Source: Actinomycetota bacterium (GTDB lineage Bacteria > Actinomycetota > Humimicrobiia > Humimicrobiales > Humimicrobiaceae). From it: a stretch of 21,000 bases of DNA. Position numbers and translations under genes: made by a program. This document shows positions 14,305-21,000 of the stretch, piece by piece. Position 1 is the stretch's first letter, and the number at the start of each line of letters is the position of its first letter. Under the pieces are notes generated by a model. It had not been told where the DNA came from. It made no database searches and saw only the letters and a list, made by a program, of their open reading frames with translations. The stretch lies in assembly GCA_023379515.1 (NCBI GenBank), contig JAMCQQ010000123.1, positions 1 to 21,000 of the forward strand, written 5' to 3'.

Positions 14305-15444
14305 TTAATCTATATTATAGTTTTTTATAAAATCTTCCTTAAATTGTAAGAAATTTCCCGCCTTTATTGCTCCTCTGGCATTTTCGACAAGATTAAACAT
14401 AAATCTCAAATTGTGAACAGTAAGCAGCATGCTTGCAAGTATTTCCTTACACTTATAAAGATGCTTCAGGTAGGATTTTGTGAAATTTGCACATGTATAG
14501 CAATCACATGACTGGTCAAGTGGTGAAAAATCATGTGTAAACCTCTTATTTTTTATATTTATCTTTCCCTGACTTGTAAAGATGCTGCCATTTCTTGAAA
14601 TCCTTGTGGGCATAACACAATCAAACATGTCCACACCGCATTCAATTGCATAAATTATTCCAATGGGATCTCCCAATCCCATAAAATAAAAGGGCCTGCT
14701 CCTGTCAATATAATTTACCGTATATTTTAAAATATCAAAAGTAATGTCCCTGTTTTCCCCGACACTTAATCCTCCCACTGCAATACCATCAAAATCCATC
14801 GAAGAAATTGATTCAGCGCAAAACCTTCTTAAGTCTTTTATAAATCCTCCCTGAATTATGCCAAATACTTTTATTCCGTCTTTTTTTTCCTTATTTATCC
14901 TATCTCTTGTTTTTAATGAAATTTCCGCCCATTTAAGTGTTCTTTGTGCGGCATTCAGCGTATATTTATAATCTTCGTTGAATTCGATGCATTCATCAAG
15001 GACCATAGCTATATCAGAACCTATGCTTAACTGCATCCTTATTACATCTTCCGGAGAGAAAAAATGACTTGAGCCATCAATTATAGATTTGAACTGAACT
15101 CCTTCGTCTGTAATTTTCCTGATTTTGCTGAGGCTGAAAACCTGAAAGCCGCCGCTGTCAGTCAATATACTCCTGTTCCAGTTCATAAATTTGTGCAGGC
15201 CGCCTGCTTTTTCAAGCACGTCAATCCCAGGCTGAAGGTAAAGATGATAAAGATTACCAAGGATAATATCACAGCCCATCTCATACAAATCATGATGGTC
15301 TATAGCTTTAACAGAAGCTTTTGTCCCAACAGGCATGTATACAGGGGTAGAAATTGTTCCATGACTGGTTTCTATCAGACCTGTTCTGGCAGCTGTCTTT
15401 TTATCTTTACCTAGAATTTGAAAAAAGTTCTTATTATCTGTCAT
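14305..15444 (-). CDS. tgt: tRNA-guanine transglycosylase (queuosine pathway)
   Basis: Exchanges the wobble guanine of GUN anticodon tRNAs for preQ1. At 379 aa it is of normal length. Key features: ILTDSGGFQVFSL (93-105) with catalytic Asp96, FGIIQGG (194-200), AVGGLSVGE (222-230), the nucleophile region FDCVMPTRISRNGSIFT (274-290) with Asp275, and a zinc site made by Cys313, Cys315, Cys318 (CDCYTC) and His344 (LLTVHNL). It follows queA by 39 bases; the two enzymes act in sequence on the same tRNAs. No queC, queD, queE or queF gene lies in this window. Confidence 0.97.
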   Translation of the reverse strand: MTDNKNFFQILGKDKKTAARTGLIETSHGTISTPVYMPVGTKASVKAIDHHDLYEMGCDIILGNLYHLYLQPGIDVLEKAGGLHKFMNWNRSILTDSGGFQVFSLSKIRKITDEGVQFKSIIDGSSHFFSPEDVIRMQLSIGSDIAMVLDECIEFNEDYKYTLNAAQRTLKWAEISLKTRDRINKEKKDGIKVFGIIQGGFIKDLRRFCAESISSMDFDGIAVGGLSVGENRDITFDILKYTVNYIDRSRPFYFMGLGDPIGIIYAIECGVDMFDCVMPTRISRNGSIFTSQGKINIKNKRFTHDFSPLDQSCDCYTCANFTKSYLKHLYKCKEILASMLLTVHNLRFMFNLVENARGAIKAGNFLQFKEDFIKNYNID

Positions 15445-15483
15445 TTTTACATTAGTTTTAGCATATAATCACATAATCTTAGT

Positions 15484-16497
15484 TTAACTTATCAACATGC
15501 AGTCACCGAAACTGAAAAACCTGTAATTATGTTTTTTGGCTTCCTCATATGCTTTAATTACATTCTCCCTGCCTGCAAAAGCACTAACCATAACAAGAAG
15601 CGTGGAATAAGGCAAATGGAAATTTGTAAGCATAGCATCAACAGCTTTAAACTTATAACCTGGGTATATATATAGTTCAGTATTGCCTCTATCGCCCGAA
15701 ATTTTACCTTTTTTTGAAAAAACAGTTTCCAGAACTCTTGTTGAAGTGGTCCCCACGGCAACGATCCTTCCGCCATCCTGCAGGGACCGGCTAATTTTAT
15801 TTGCTTCACTATCCGAAAGTGAATAATACTCGTTATGGATCACATGTTCTTCTATTTCATCTTCAATTATTGGCCTGAATGTATCCAGCCCTATATCCAG
15901 TCTGAGCCTGGCAAAATTAATCCCTCTGCCTTTAAGTTCTTTAATGAGTTTATAAGTAAAATGAAATCCGGCTGTTGGAGCCGCTGCAGAACCATTTACT
16001 CTTGCATAAATTGTCTGGTATCTTTCTTCGCTGATGTTTTCATTTTTAATATAGGGAGGCAGGGGGACTTTTCCATACTTATTTATAATATCATCAAGAG
16101 ATGCATTGAATTCCACAACAGCTTTCCCGTATCCAAGCTTCTCAATAACGGAAAAATAGTAATTTCCGATATTTACCTTGCTTAAAACCGATAGCTTTTT
16201 GGCAGGTTTTAACAAAACCAGGTATTTCTCACCTTTTATTCTTCTCAACACAAAGACTTCAATTTTTGCACCAGTATTTTCTTTTATACCTGACAGTCTG
16301 CATTTTGTAACCTTGCTTTCATTTAAAACAAGCACATCATCTTTTTTTAGATATTCTGAAATGTTGCAGAAGATATCATGAGAAATCTCACCCGTTTTTC
16401 TGTTTAAAATCATTAATTTTGATCTGTCTCTTTGGATCAAAGGTTCCTGTGCGATGAATTTCTCCGGAAGGTCGTAATAAAATAAATCAAGCTTCAT
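15484..16497 (-). CDS. queA: S-adenosylmethionine:tRNA ribosyltransferase-isomerase
   Basis: Adds the ribosyl part of SAM to preQ1 in tRNA to make epoxyqueuosine, the step after Tgt. The 337-aa length is typical. Family motifs: YYDLPEKFIAQEPL (7-20), RDRSKLMILNR (23-33), VLVLNESKVTKCRL (55-68), KVPLPPYI (143-150), YQTIYARVNGSAAAPTAGFH (160-179), LDIGLDTFRPI (200-210), GTTSTRVLE (249-257) and TNFHLPYSTLLVMVSAFAG. It starts 9 bases after the ruvB stop with only a weak ribosome binding site. NESKVTKCRL replaces the more common ND(T/S)RV..ARL, a modest deviation. Confidence 0.97.
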   Translation of the reverse strand: MKLDLFYYDLPEKFIAQEPLIQRDRSKLMILNRKTGEISHDIFCNISEYLKKDDVLVLNESKVTKCRLSGIKENTGAKIEVFVLRRIKGEKYLVLLKPAKKLSVLSKVNIGNYYFSVIEKLGYGKAVVEFNASLDDIINKYGKVPLPPYIKNENISEERYQTIYARVNGSAAAPTAGFHFTYKLIKELKGRGINFARLRLDIGLDTFRPIIEDEIEEHVIHNEYYSLSDSEANKISRSLQDGGRIVAVGTTSTRVLETVFSKKGKISGDRGNTELYIYPGYKFKAVDAMLTNFHLPYSTLLVMVSAFAGRENVIKAYEEAKKHNYRFFSFGDCMLIS

Positions 16498-16506
16498 AGG
16501 TATTCT

Positions 16507-17553
16507 TTATTTAAAAAGTCTTGCATCTTTTTCTTTATCATCTCTATCAATACCCAAATGCTTATAGGCCAGTTCTGTGGCAACCCTGCCCTTTGCAGTT
16601 CTTTTTATAAAACCCAGCTGCAGAAGATATGGTTCGTATACATCTTCCACCGTATCCACTTCTTCTCCTATGGAAACTGCTATTGTCCCTACGCCTACCG
16701 GCCCTCCGCCAAATTTGGTTACGATTGTATGCAATATTTTCTTGTCGATGACATCCAGCCCAAGCTTATCTATATCCAGTTTTGATAAAGCATTCTCAGC
16801 AATCACTTCGTTTATCTGGCCGTCTCCATAGATGAGAGCATAATCCCTTACTCTTTTCAAAAGCCTGTTGGCAATTCTAGGAGTACCTCTTGATCTTTTA
16901 GCAATGGAATGTGCCCCTTCCTCCGTAACATTCATTTCAAGTATTTCTGCGGATCTGATAATAATCTTTAGAATGCTGTCGATATTATAATAATCAAGAC
17001 GTAAATGTACCCCAAACCTATCCCGAAGCGGTGCCGCGATTAATCCTATTCTTGTTGTTGCCCCTATTATTGTAAATGGCGCTATATCTATTCTTATTGA
17101 TCTTGCGGATGGACCCTTTCCTATAATAATATCCAATTTATAATCCTCCATTACAGGATATAGAATTTCTTCAACAACTCTGTTGAGTCTGTGCATCTCA
17201 TCAATGAAAAGTACATCAAATTTATCCAGATTGGTAAGAATGGCAGCAAGGTCCCCTGCACGTTCTATAGCAGGACCTGAAGTAATTTTAAAATTAACCC
17301 CAAGCTCGTTTGCTATTATCTCTGCAAGACAGGTTTTACCAAGTCCCGGAGGACCTGAAAGTATCACGTGGTCTAGGGGCTCATTTCTTTTCTTTGCAGA
17401 ATCTATAAAAATCTTCAGGTTTTCCACAATTTTTTCCTGTCCGATAAAATCAGAAATAGATTTTGGGCGAAGACTTTTATCTAACTCGCTGTCTTCTTTT
17501 TTGTATTTTGGAGTTATAAAACTTAAGTCCTCTTCAGGGCTTCTGTCAGGCAC
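16507..17553 (-). CDS. ruvB: Holliday junction branch-migration ATPase RuvB
   Basis: Hexameric AAA+ motor that drives branch migration with RuvA. Motifs: [15 protein letters not shown] (28-42), Walker A GPPGLGKT (67-74), Walker B LFIDEMHR (115-122), sensor GATTRIG and the arginine-finger region LRDRFG, then the winged-helix C-terminal domain ([11 protein letters not shown]). It is 348 aa long. The start is GTG 17553, supported by AAAGGAG 8 bases upstream. A second AGGAGG encodes the last codons of ruvA (KEV), but only a short open stretch without a standard start codon follows it, so I do not use it. The gap to ruvA is 57 bases. Confidence 0.97.
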   Translation of the reverse strand: MPDRSPEEDLSFITPKYKKEDSELDKSLRPKSISDFIGQEKIVENLKIFIDSAKKRNEPLDHVILSGPPGLGKTCLAEIIANELGVNFKITSGPAIERAGDLAAILTNLDKFDVLFIDEMHRLNRVVEEILYPVMEDYKLDIIIGKGPSARSIRIDIAPFTIIGATTRIGLIAAPLRDRFGVHLRLDYYNIDSILKIIIRSAEILEMNVTEEGAHSIAKRSRGTPRIANRLLKRVRDYALIYGDGQINEVIAENALSKLDIDKLGLDVIDKKILHTIVTKFGGGPVGVGTIAVSIGEEVDTVEDVYEPYLLQLGFIKRTAKGRVATELAYKHLGIDRDDKEKDARLFK

Positions 17554-17610
17554 AAATTCTACTCCTTTAACTGATTTATCGGAATTATTACTGCTATCTT
17601 GTCTGATAAC

Positions 17611-18201
17611 TTATACCTCCTTAAGGGCAAGTTTTAGAATTTCTTCCGTTCTCATATTCTTCAGATTCTCGATATTCATCTTTCCAATGACTTTATCTAT
17701 TTCTCTTGTATTATATCCCAGTGCTTTTAAAGCTTGCCTTACTTCAGATATTTTTTCATTCTCAAAGGTACCGGCTGTTTTCAAATTTTCAAATTCACTT
17801 TCTTCAAGTTTATCCTTAAGCTCAACAATCATTCTTTCAGCAAGCTTTTTCCCAATACCCGGGATTCGTCTGATTAAATCCACGTCCTTGGAAAGTATTA
17901 TCCTTGTCAGCTCATCTGCAGAATATATGGAAAAAGAGCTCAGGGCAATTTTTACTGAAATCCCCGAGACACTGATTAATTTTAAAAACATATCTTTTTC
18001 TTCTTCAATACCGAACCCGATAAGTTTGATCTCATCTTCCCTTACATGGGTATAAATATTTAAAGAAGTAACATTTCCAACAGCAGGAAGTTTTTCATAA
18101 GTCCTGCCTGAAATTAGAATTTCAAATCCGATTCCGCTTATGTCTATAATTACTTTCGTCGGGAGTTTCTCTATAAGTTTTCCATTAAGTCTGGCTATCA
18201 T
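17611..18201 (-). CDS. ruvA: Holliday junction DNA-binding protein RuvA
   Basis: Tetrameric junction-binding partner of RuvB. At 196 aa it has the three usual domains: an OB fold (MIARLNGKL... to about 63, IGFG at 61-64), two helix-hairpin-helix motifs (LISVSGISVKIALS at 75-88; LIRRIPGIGKKLAERMIVEL at 109-128), a linker, and a C-terminal RuvB-binding domain (about 148-196, VRQALKALGY). The first hairpin has SGISVK instead of the common SGIGPK, so its central glycine is lost. AGGA stands before the ATG. The downstream ruvB gene confirms the assignment. Confidence 0.95.
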   Translation of the reverse strand: MIARLNGKLIEKLPTKVIIDISGIGFEILISGRTYEKLPAVGNVTSLNIYTHVREDEIKLIGFGIEEEKDMFLKLISVSGISVKIALSSFSIYSADELTRIILSKDVDLIRRIPGIGKKLAERMIVELKDKLEESEFENLKTAGTFENEKISEVRQALKALGYNTREIDKVIGKMNIENLKNMRTEEILKLALKEV

Positions 18202-18262
18202 TTTAAAAATCCTGGCAATTTATCTGTTATTTTTCGGTCATTATCTCAATAAGAACTTCATA

Positions 18263-18787
18263 TCATTTTTTCAAATGAGTTTCTACCCTGTCTTTAAATT
18301 TGCTCATGCTCGCATGGCAAAGGGCAATTCCCATTGCATCCCATGCATCATCTTGCTTCGGAAAGAATTCTTCTTTGACACCAAGTATTATTTTTACCAT
18401 ATATTTTATTTGTTTTTTTGTGGCTCTTCCATAACCGACTATTGCCTGCTTTACCTGGAGAGGCGTATATTCATAAATCTTTAGATTATTTTTGCTTCCG
18501 GCAAGCAATAAAACCCCTCTTGCCTGTCCAATAGCCAGTGCCGTCTTAACGTTTGCACTGAAAAAAATATTTTCAATAGCAAGACAATCCGGGCAGTAAT
18601 TATTAATGATTCCTTCCAGGGTTTCATAAATATTTTTTAACCTCTGATGAGTTTGCAAGCTGGATTTTGTAATTATACAATCACAATAAACAGGTATAAA
18701 TTTGCTTCCCTTTATATCTAAAATACCTACTCCTGTGGTTTCGAGACCAGGATCTATGCCTAATACCCTGATCAGATCATTTCCCAT
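18263..18787 (-). CDS. ruvC: Holliday junction resolvase RuvC
   Basis: Endonuclease that cuts junctions held by RuvAB. At 174 aa it has the RNase H-like fold with four acidic catalytic residues visible: Asp12 (LGIDPG), Glu72 (LAIENIFF), and Asp147 and Asp150 (DDAWDA). GQARGVLLL (87-95) and GYGRATKKQI (118-127) are also typical. It lies between yebC (26 bases upstream) and ruvA (61 bases downstream) as in many bacteria. The ribosome binding site is weak; the chosen ATG leaves six residues before the conserved VLGIDPG. Confidence 0.96.
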   Translation of the reverse strand: MGNDLIRVLGIDPGLETTGVGILDIKGSKFIPVYCDCIITKSSLQTHQRLKNIYETLEGIINNYCPDCLAIENIFFSANVKTALAIGQARGVLLLAGSKNNLKIYEYTPLQVKQAIVGYGRATKKQIKYMVKIILGVKEEFFPKQDDAWDAMGIALCHASMSKFKDRVETHLKK

Positions 18788-18813
18788 GTCATTTGTTTTT
18801 TGAAAATTTATAT

Positions 18814-19566
18814 CTATTCGACCTCTTCTAAAATATCATCGCTTAATTCAACATTTGAATAAACGTTCTGTATATCGTCAGAATCATCAAGTAAATTAAT
18901 GAGCCTTAGGACTTTCTGTGCATCTTTTTTTGAAACTTCAACAGTTGTTTTGGGAACATACGTTATTTCACTGGATTTAATTTTTATATTATTTTTTTCA
19001 AGATTTTTTCTTAAATTCATAAAACCTGCAGGACCGACTGTTATTTCATAAAAGTCCTTTTCATCCTGAATATCTTCGGCCCCGGAATCGATTACATTTA
19101 ACATGAATGCTTCTTCGTCGCTTACAGTACTTTTTTCTATCAATATTATGCCTTTTCTTTCAAAGAGCCAGCCCACACATCCGGTTTCACCAAGATTACC
19201 GCCGCTTTTTGAAAATATATTTCTGATATCCGAAGCCGTTCTGTTTCTGTTTTCCGTCATTGCTTCAACCATAATAGCGGTTCCGCCTGGCCCATAACCC
19301 TCATACATTATGGTTTCAAATTTCTCGCCTTCTATTTCGCCGGTGCCTCTTTTTATGGCCTTTTCAATATTTTCCCCGGGCATATTGTATTCTTTTGCCT
19401 TTGCTATTGCATTTGAAAGTGCGAAATTATTATCAGGATCACCGCTCCCGCCTTCTCTTGCAGCAACAGTTATGCTTTTACTTAGCTTTCCAAAAATGTT
19501 TCCCCTCTTAGCATCTTCTTTAGCCTTTTTATGCTTAATTGAATGCCATTTTGAATGACCTGACAT
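18814..19566 (-). CDS. yebC: YebC/PmpR family protein (TACO1-like)
   Basis: Conserved cytoplasmic protein described both as a DNA-binding regulator (PmpR in Pseudomonas) and, more recently, as a translation factor that relieves ribosome stalling. The 250 residues are standard for the family, with MSGHSKWHSIKHKKAKEDAK at the start, REGGSGDPDNNFAL, NMPGENIEKAIKRGTGE, YEGYGPGGTAIMVEAMTEN and GGNLGETGCVGWLFERKG. An AGGGAG precedes the ATG. It is placed directly upstream of ruvC, a common arrangement. Confidence 0.96.
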   Translation of the reverse strand: MSGHSKWHSIKHKKAKEDAKRGNIFGKLSKSITVAAREGGSGDPDNNFALSNAIAKAKEYNMPGENIEKAIKRGTGEIEGEKFETIMYEGYGPGGTAIMVEAMTENRNRTASDIRNIFSKSGGNLGETGCVGWLFERKGIILIEKSTVSDEEAFMLNVIDSGAEDIQDEKDFYEITVGPAGFMNLRKNLEKNNIKIKSSEITYVPKTTVEVSKKDAQKVLRLINLLDDSDDIQNVYSNVELSDDILEEVE

Positions 19567-19635
19567 TTCAAATCTCCCTTTTAAGATTTAATTGACAGAA
19601 TTTACTTATTTTTAAATTCGTTTGAATAAATTGTT

Positions 19636-20250
19636 TTAATTCTTTTTATGATACTTTGATTTCCTTATCATATCAATAAAATATTGGTGTATCCGTAAAT
19701 CCTCGGTCAATTCAGGATGAAAAGCACAGACAAGTACATTTCCTTCTCTTGCAAGAACTATCTCGTTTTTATATCTGCCCAGTTCTTCCACTTTACTGCC
19801 AATTTCTTTAATCTTCGGGGCCCTTATAAAAACTGCATGGAACTTTGAACCATTTAAACTCTGCACTTTTTTCAAATCTATATTTTCTTCAAAACTGTCT
19901 ATTTGCCTCCCATATGCATTTCTGTCTGCAATAATATCGATAAAACCCAGGCAAAACTTACTGTCAGTAACTTTTTTTGAAAGAATAATCAACCCTGCAC
20001 ATGTTCCAAAAATAGGCTTGGAAGATTTGTAAAAATTTTCAAGAGCCTTCTTAAAACCATATTTTTCAATTAATTTATTTATTGTGGTGCTTTCCCCGCC
20101 GGGAATTATTAACCCGTCAATTTCATTTAGCTGCTCGACGTTCCTTACTTCTAACGCATTATGCCCGCTTCTTTTAATAGCTTTTATATGTTCCCTGAAA
20201 GCACCCTGAAGCGCCAGCACTCCTACAGTAATTTTTTCCTTTTCTATCAT
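19636..20250 (-). CDS. pdxT: Pyridoxal 5'-phosphate synthase glutaminase subunit PdxT
   Basis: Class I glutaminase that supplies ammonia to PdxS for de novo vitamin B6 (PLP) synthesis. At 204 aa, it has GVLALQGAFREHI (10-22), PGGESTTINKL (50-60), the nucleophile Cys84 in FGTCAGLI (81-88), RNAYGRQIDSFE (110-121), FIRAP (141-145) and the His178/Glu180 pair in AFHPELTED (176-184). The triad is complete. It starts 8 bases after the pdxS stop, so the two subunits are probably co-translated. Confidence 0.97.
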   Translation of the reverse strand: MIEKEKITVGVLALQGAFREHIKAIKRSGHNALEVRNVEQLNEIDGLIIPGGESTTINKLIEKYGFKKALENFYKSSKPIFGTCAGLIILSKKVTDSKFCLGFIDIIADRNAYGRQIDSFEENIDLKKVQSLNGSKFHAVFIRAPKIKEIGSKVEELGRYKNEIVLAREGNVLVCAFHPELTEDLRIHQYFIDMIRKSKYHKKN

Positions 20251-20258
20251 TCTTAATG

Positions 20259-21000
20259 TTACCAGCCCCGGTTTGAAACAATATCTTTCTGATCAATCTT
20301 GGCAACACTTAATCCCGGCATTGCCATTCCCAGATTCTTTGATACCCTGGCCAACACTTCAGGATTATTATAATGAGTAGTGGCTTCAACAATCGCCTGG
20401 GCCATCTTCAGGGGGTTTTCTGATTTAAAAATTCCTGATCCGACAAAAATTCCGTCAGCTCCAAGCTGCATTATCATTGATGCATCAGCAGGAGTTGCAA
20501 TTCCTCCGGCAGAAAAATTTACCACCGGCAGTCTTTTATATTCGTGAACATACAAAACCAGCTCGTGCGGGGCCCCGAGTTCCTTTGCCACAGTCATCAT
20601 TTCTTCTACAGGGAGAGCCGCTATTCTTGCAATTTCATCTTTTATGTTTCTCATATGTCTTACTGCTTCAACCACATCACCGGTTCCTGGTTCACCCTTT
20701 GTCCTTACCATCGCTGCGCCTTCACCAATCCTTCTTAAGGCTTCTCCAAGATTAGTTGCCCCGCAAACAAAAGGCACCTTAAAATTCCATTTGTTGACAT
20801 GATATTTTTCATCTGCGGGAGTTAAGACTTCGCTTTCATCGATATAATCAATACCGATTGCTTCAAGAATCTGAGCTTCCGCAAAATGTCCTATCCTGCA
20901 TTTAGCCATAACCGGTATGGAAACAGTATCCATTATTTTCAGTATTATTTCAGGGTCAGTCATTCGTGCCACACCGCCTGCCGCCCTGATATCTGCAGGG
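20259..21000 (-). CDS. pdxS: Pyridoxal 5'-phosphate synthase subunit PdxS, 5' end cut by the window edge
   Basis: Synthase subunit that builds PLP from ribose 5-phosphate, glyceraldehyde 3-phosphate and ammonia. The frame is open to the right edge and gives 246 residues; about 50 N-terminal residues are missing. Visible motifs are [16 protein letters not shown] at the edge, [19 protein letters not shown] with the substrate-binding Lys, [60 protein letters not shown] with the second Lys, and [13 protein letters not shown]. The C-terminus NRGW is usual for the family. The apparent Met at 20972 is an internal GTG, not the start. Confidence 0.97.
   Translation of the reverse strand, partial: PADIRAAGGVARMTDPEIILKIMDTVSIPVMAKCRIGHFAEAQILEAIGIDYIDESEVLTPADEKYHVNKWNFKVPFVCGATNLGEALRRIGEGAAMVRTKGEPGTGDVVEAVRHMRNIKDEIARIAALPVEEMMTVAKELGAPHELVLYVHEYKRLPVVNFSAGGIATPADASMIMQLGADGIFVGSGIFKSENPLKMAQAIVEATTHYNNPEVLARVSKNLGMAMPGLSVAKIDQKDIVSNRGW

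Noticed and set aside
15558..15809. 83-codon minus-strand ORF inside queA
   Set aside because: It is an alternative frame of a well-conserved gene, with no recognisable domain or ribosome binding site.
17600..17625. Alternative RuvB start driven by the AGGAGG at the end of ruvA
   Set aside because: No ATG, GTG or TTG lies at a suitable distance in frame; GTG 17553 has its own AAAGGAG and the length fits the family.
17183..18055. Long plus-strand ORF of 290 codons opposite ruvB and ruvA
   Set aside because: Its product is low-complexity Ser/Phe/Leu-rich and lies wholly opposite two clear, conserved genes; it is an antisense shadow.

Overview
The window is AT-rich bacterial chromosome. One dense block of housekeeping genes on the minus strand, read from right to left, fills almost all of it: pdxS(partial)-pdxT-yebC-ruvC-ruvA-ruvB-queA-tgt-yajC-secD-secF-recJ-rel-MBL hydrolase-hisS-aspS. 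It ends at a convergent plus-strand acetate-kinase-family gene. That gene is divergent from alaS, which is on the minus strand and runs off the left edge. I see no mobile element, CRISPR array, tRNA or rRNA gene.

The series pdxS/pdxT/yebC/ruvCAB/yajC/secDF/rel/MBL/hisS/aspS/alaS is the order I know from Actinobacteria such as Mycobacterium. queA-tgt between ruvB and yajC, and recJ between secF and rel, are more like Clostridia. AlaRS carries the RTxDIDxVG form of its motif. A low-GC, deep-branching actinobacterial or related Gram-positive-type lineage fits, but this is inference from gene order and motifs.

Right part (14.3-21.0 kb): PLP synthase (PdxS/PdxT), YebC, the RuvABC Holliday-junction machinery, and the queuosine enzymes QueA and Tgt. 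Middle (9.5-14.1 kb): the Sec accessory module YajC-SecD-SecF, then RecJ, which is split by a +1 frameshift in an A-run. Left-middle (3.3-9.4 kb): bifunctional Rel, then a metallo-beta-lactamase-fold hydrolase with an in-frame amber codon inside a perfect 27-bp inverted repeat, then HisRS and AspRS. Left (0-3.3 kb): alaS and a divergent acetate-kinase-like gene, separated by about 360 nt that hold two back-to-back promoters sharing their -35 box.

Most worth following up: (1) the alaS leader, relatively GC-rich in AT-rich surroundings, with two perfect interleaved helices that would make a pseudoknot and no match to an RNA family I recognise; (2) the inverted-repeat-associated amber codon in the hydrolase gene, which looks like a quasipalindrome template-switch event; (3) a YajC with an apparent lipoprotein-type N-terminus and a Thr/Ala linker; (4) an acetate-kinase relative that has lost two conserved active-site residues and is probably translated from a leaderless mRNA.
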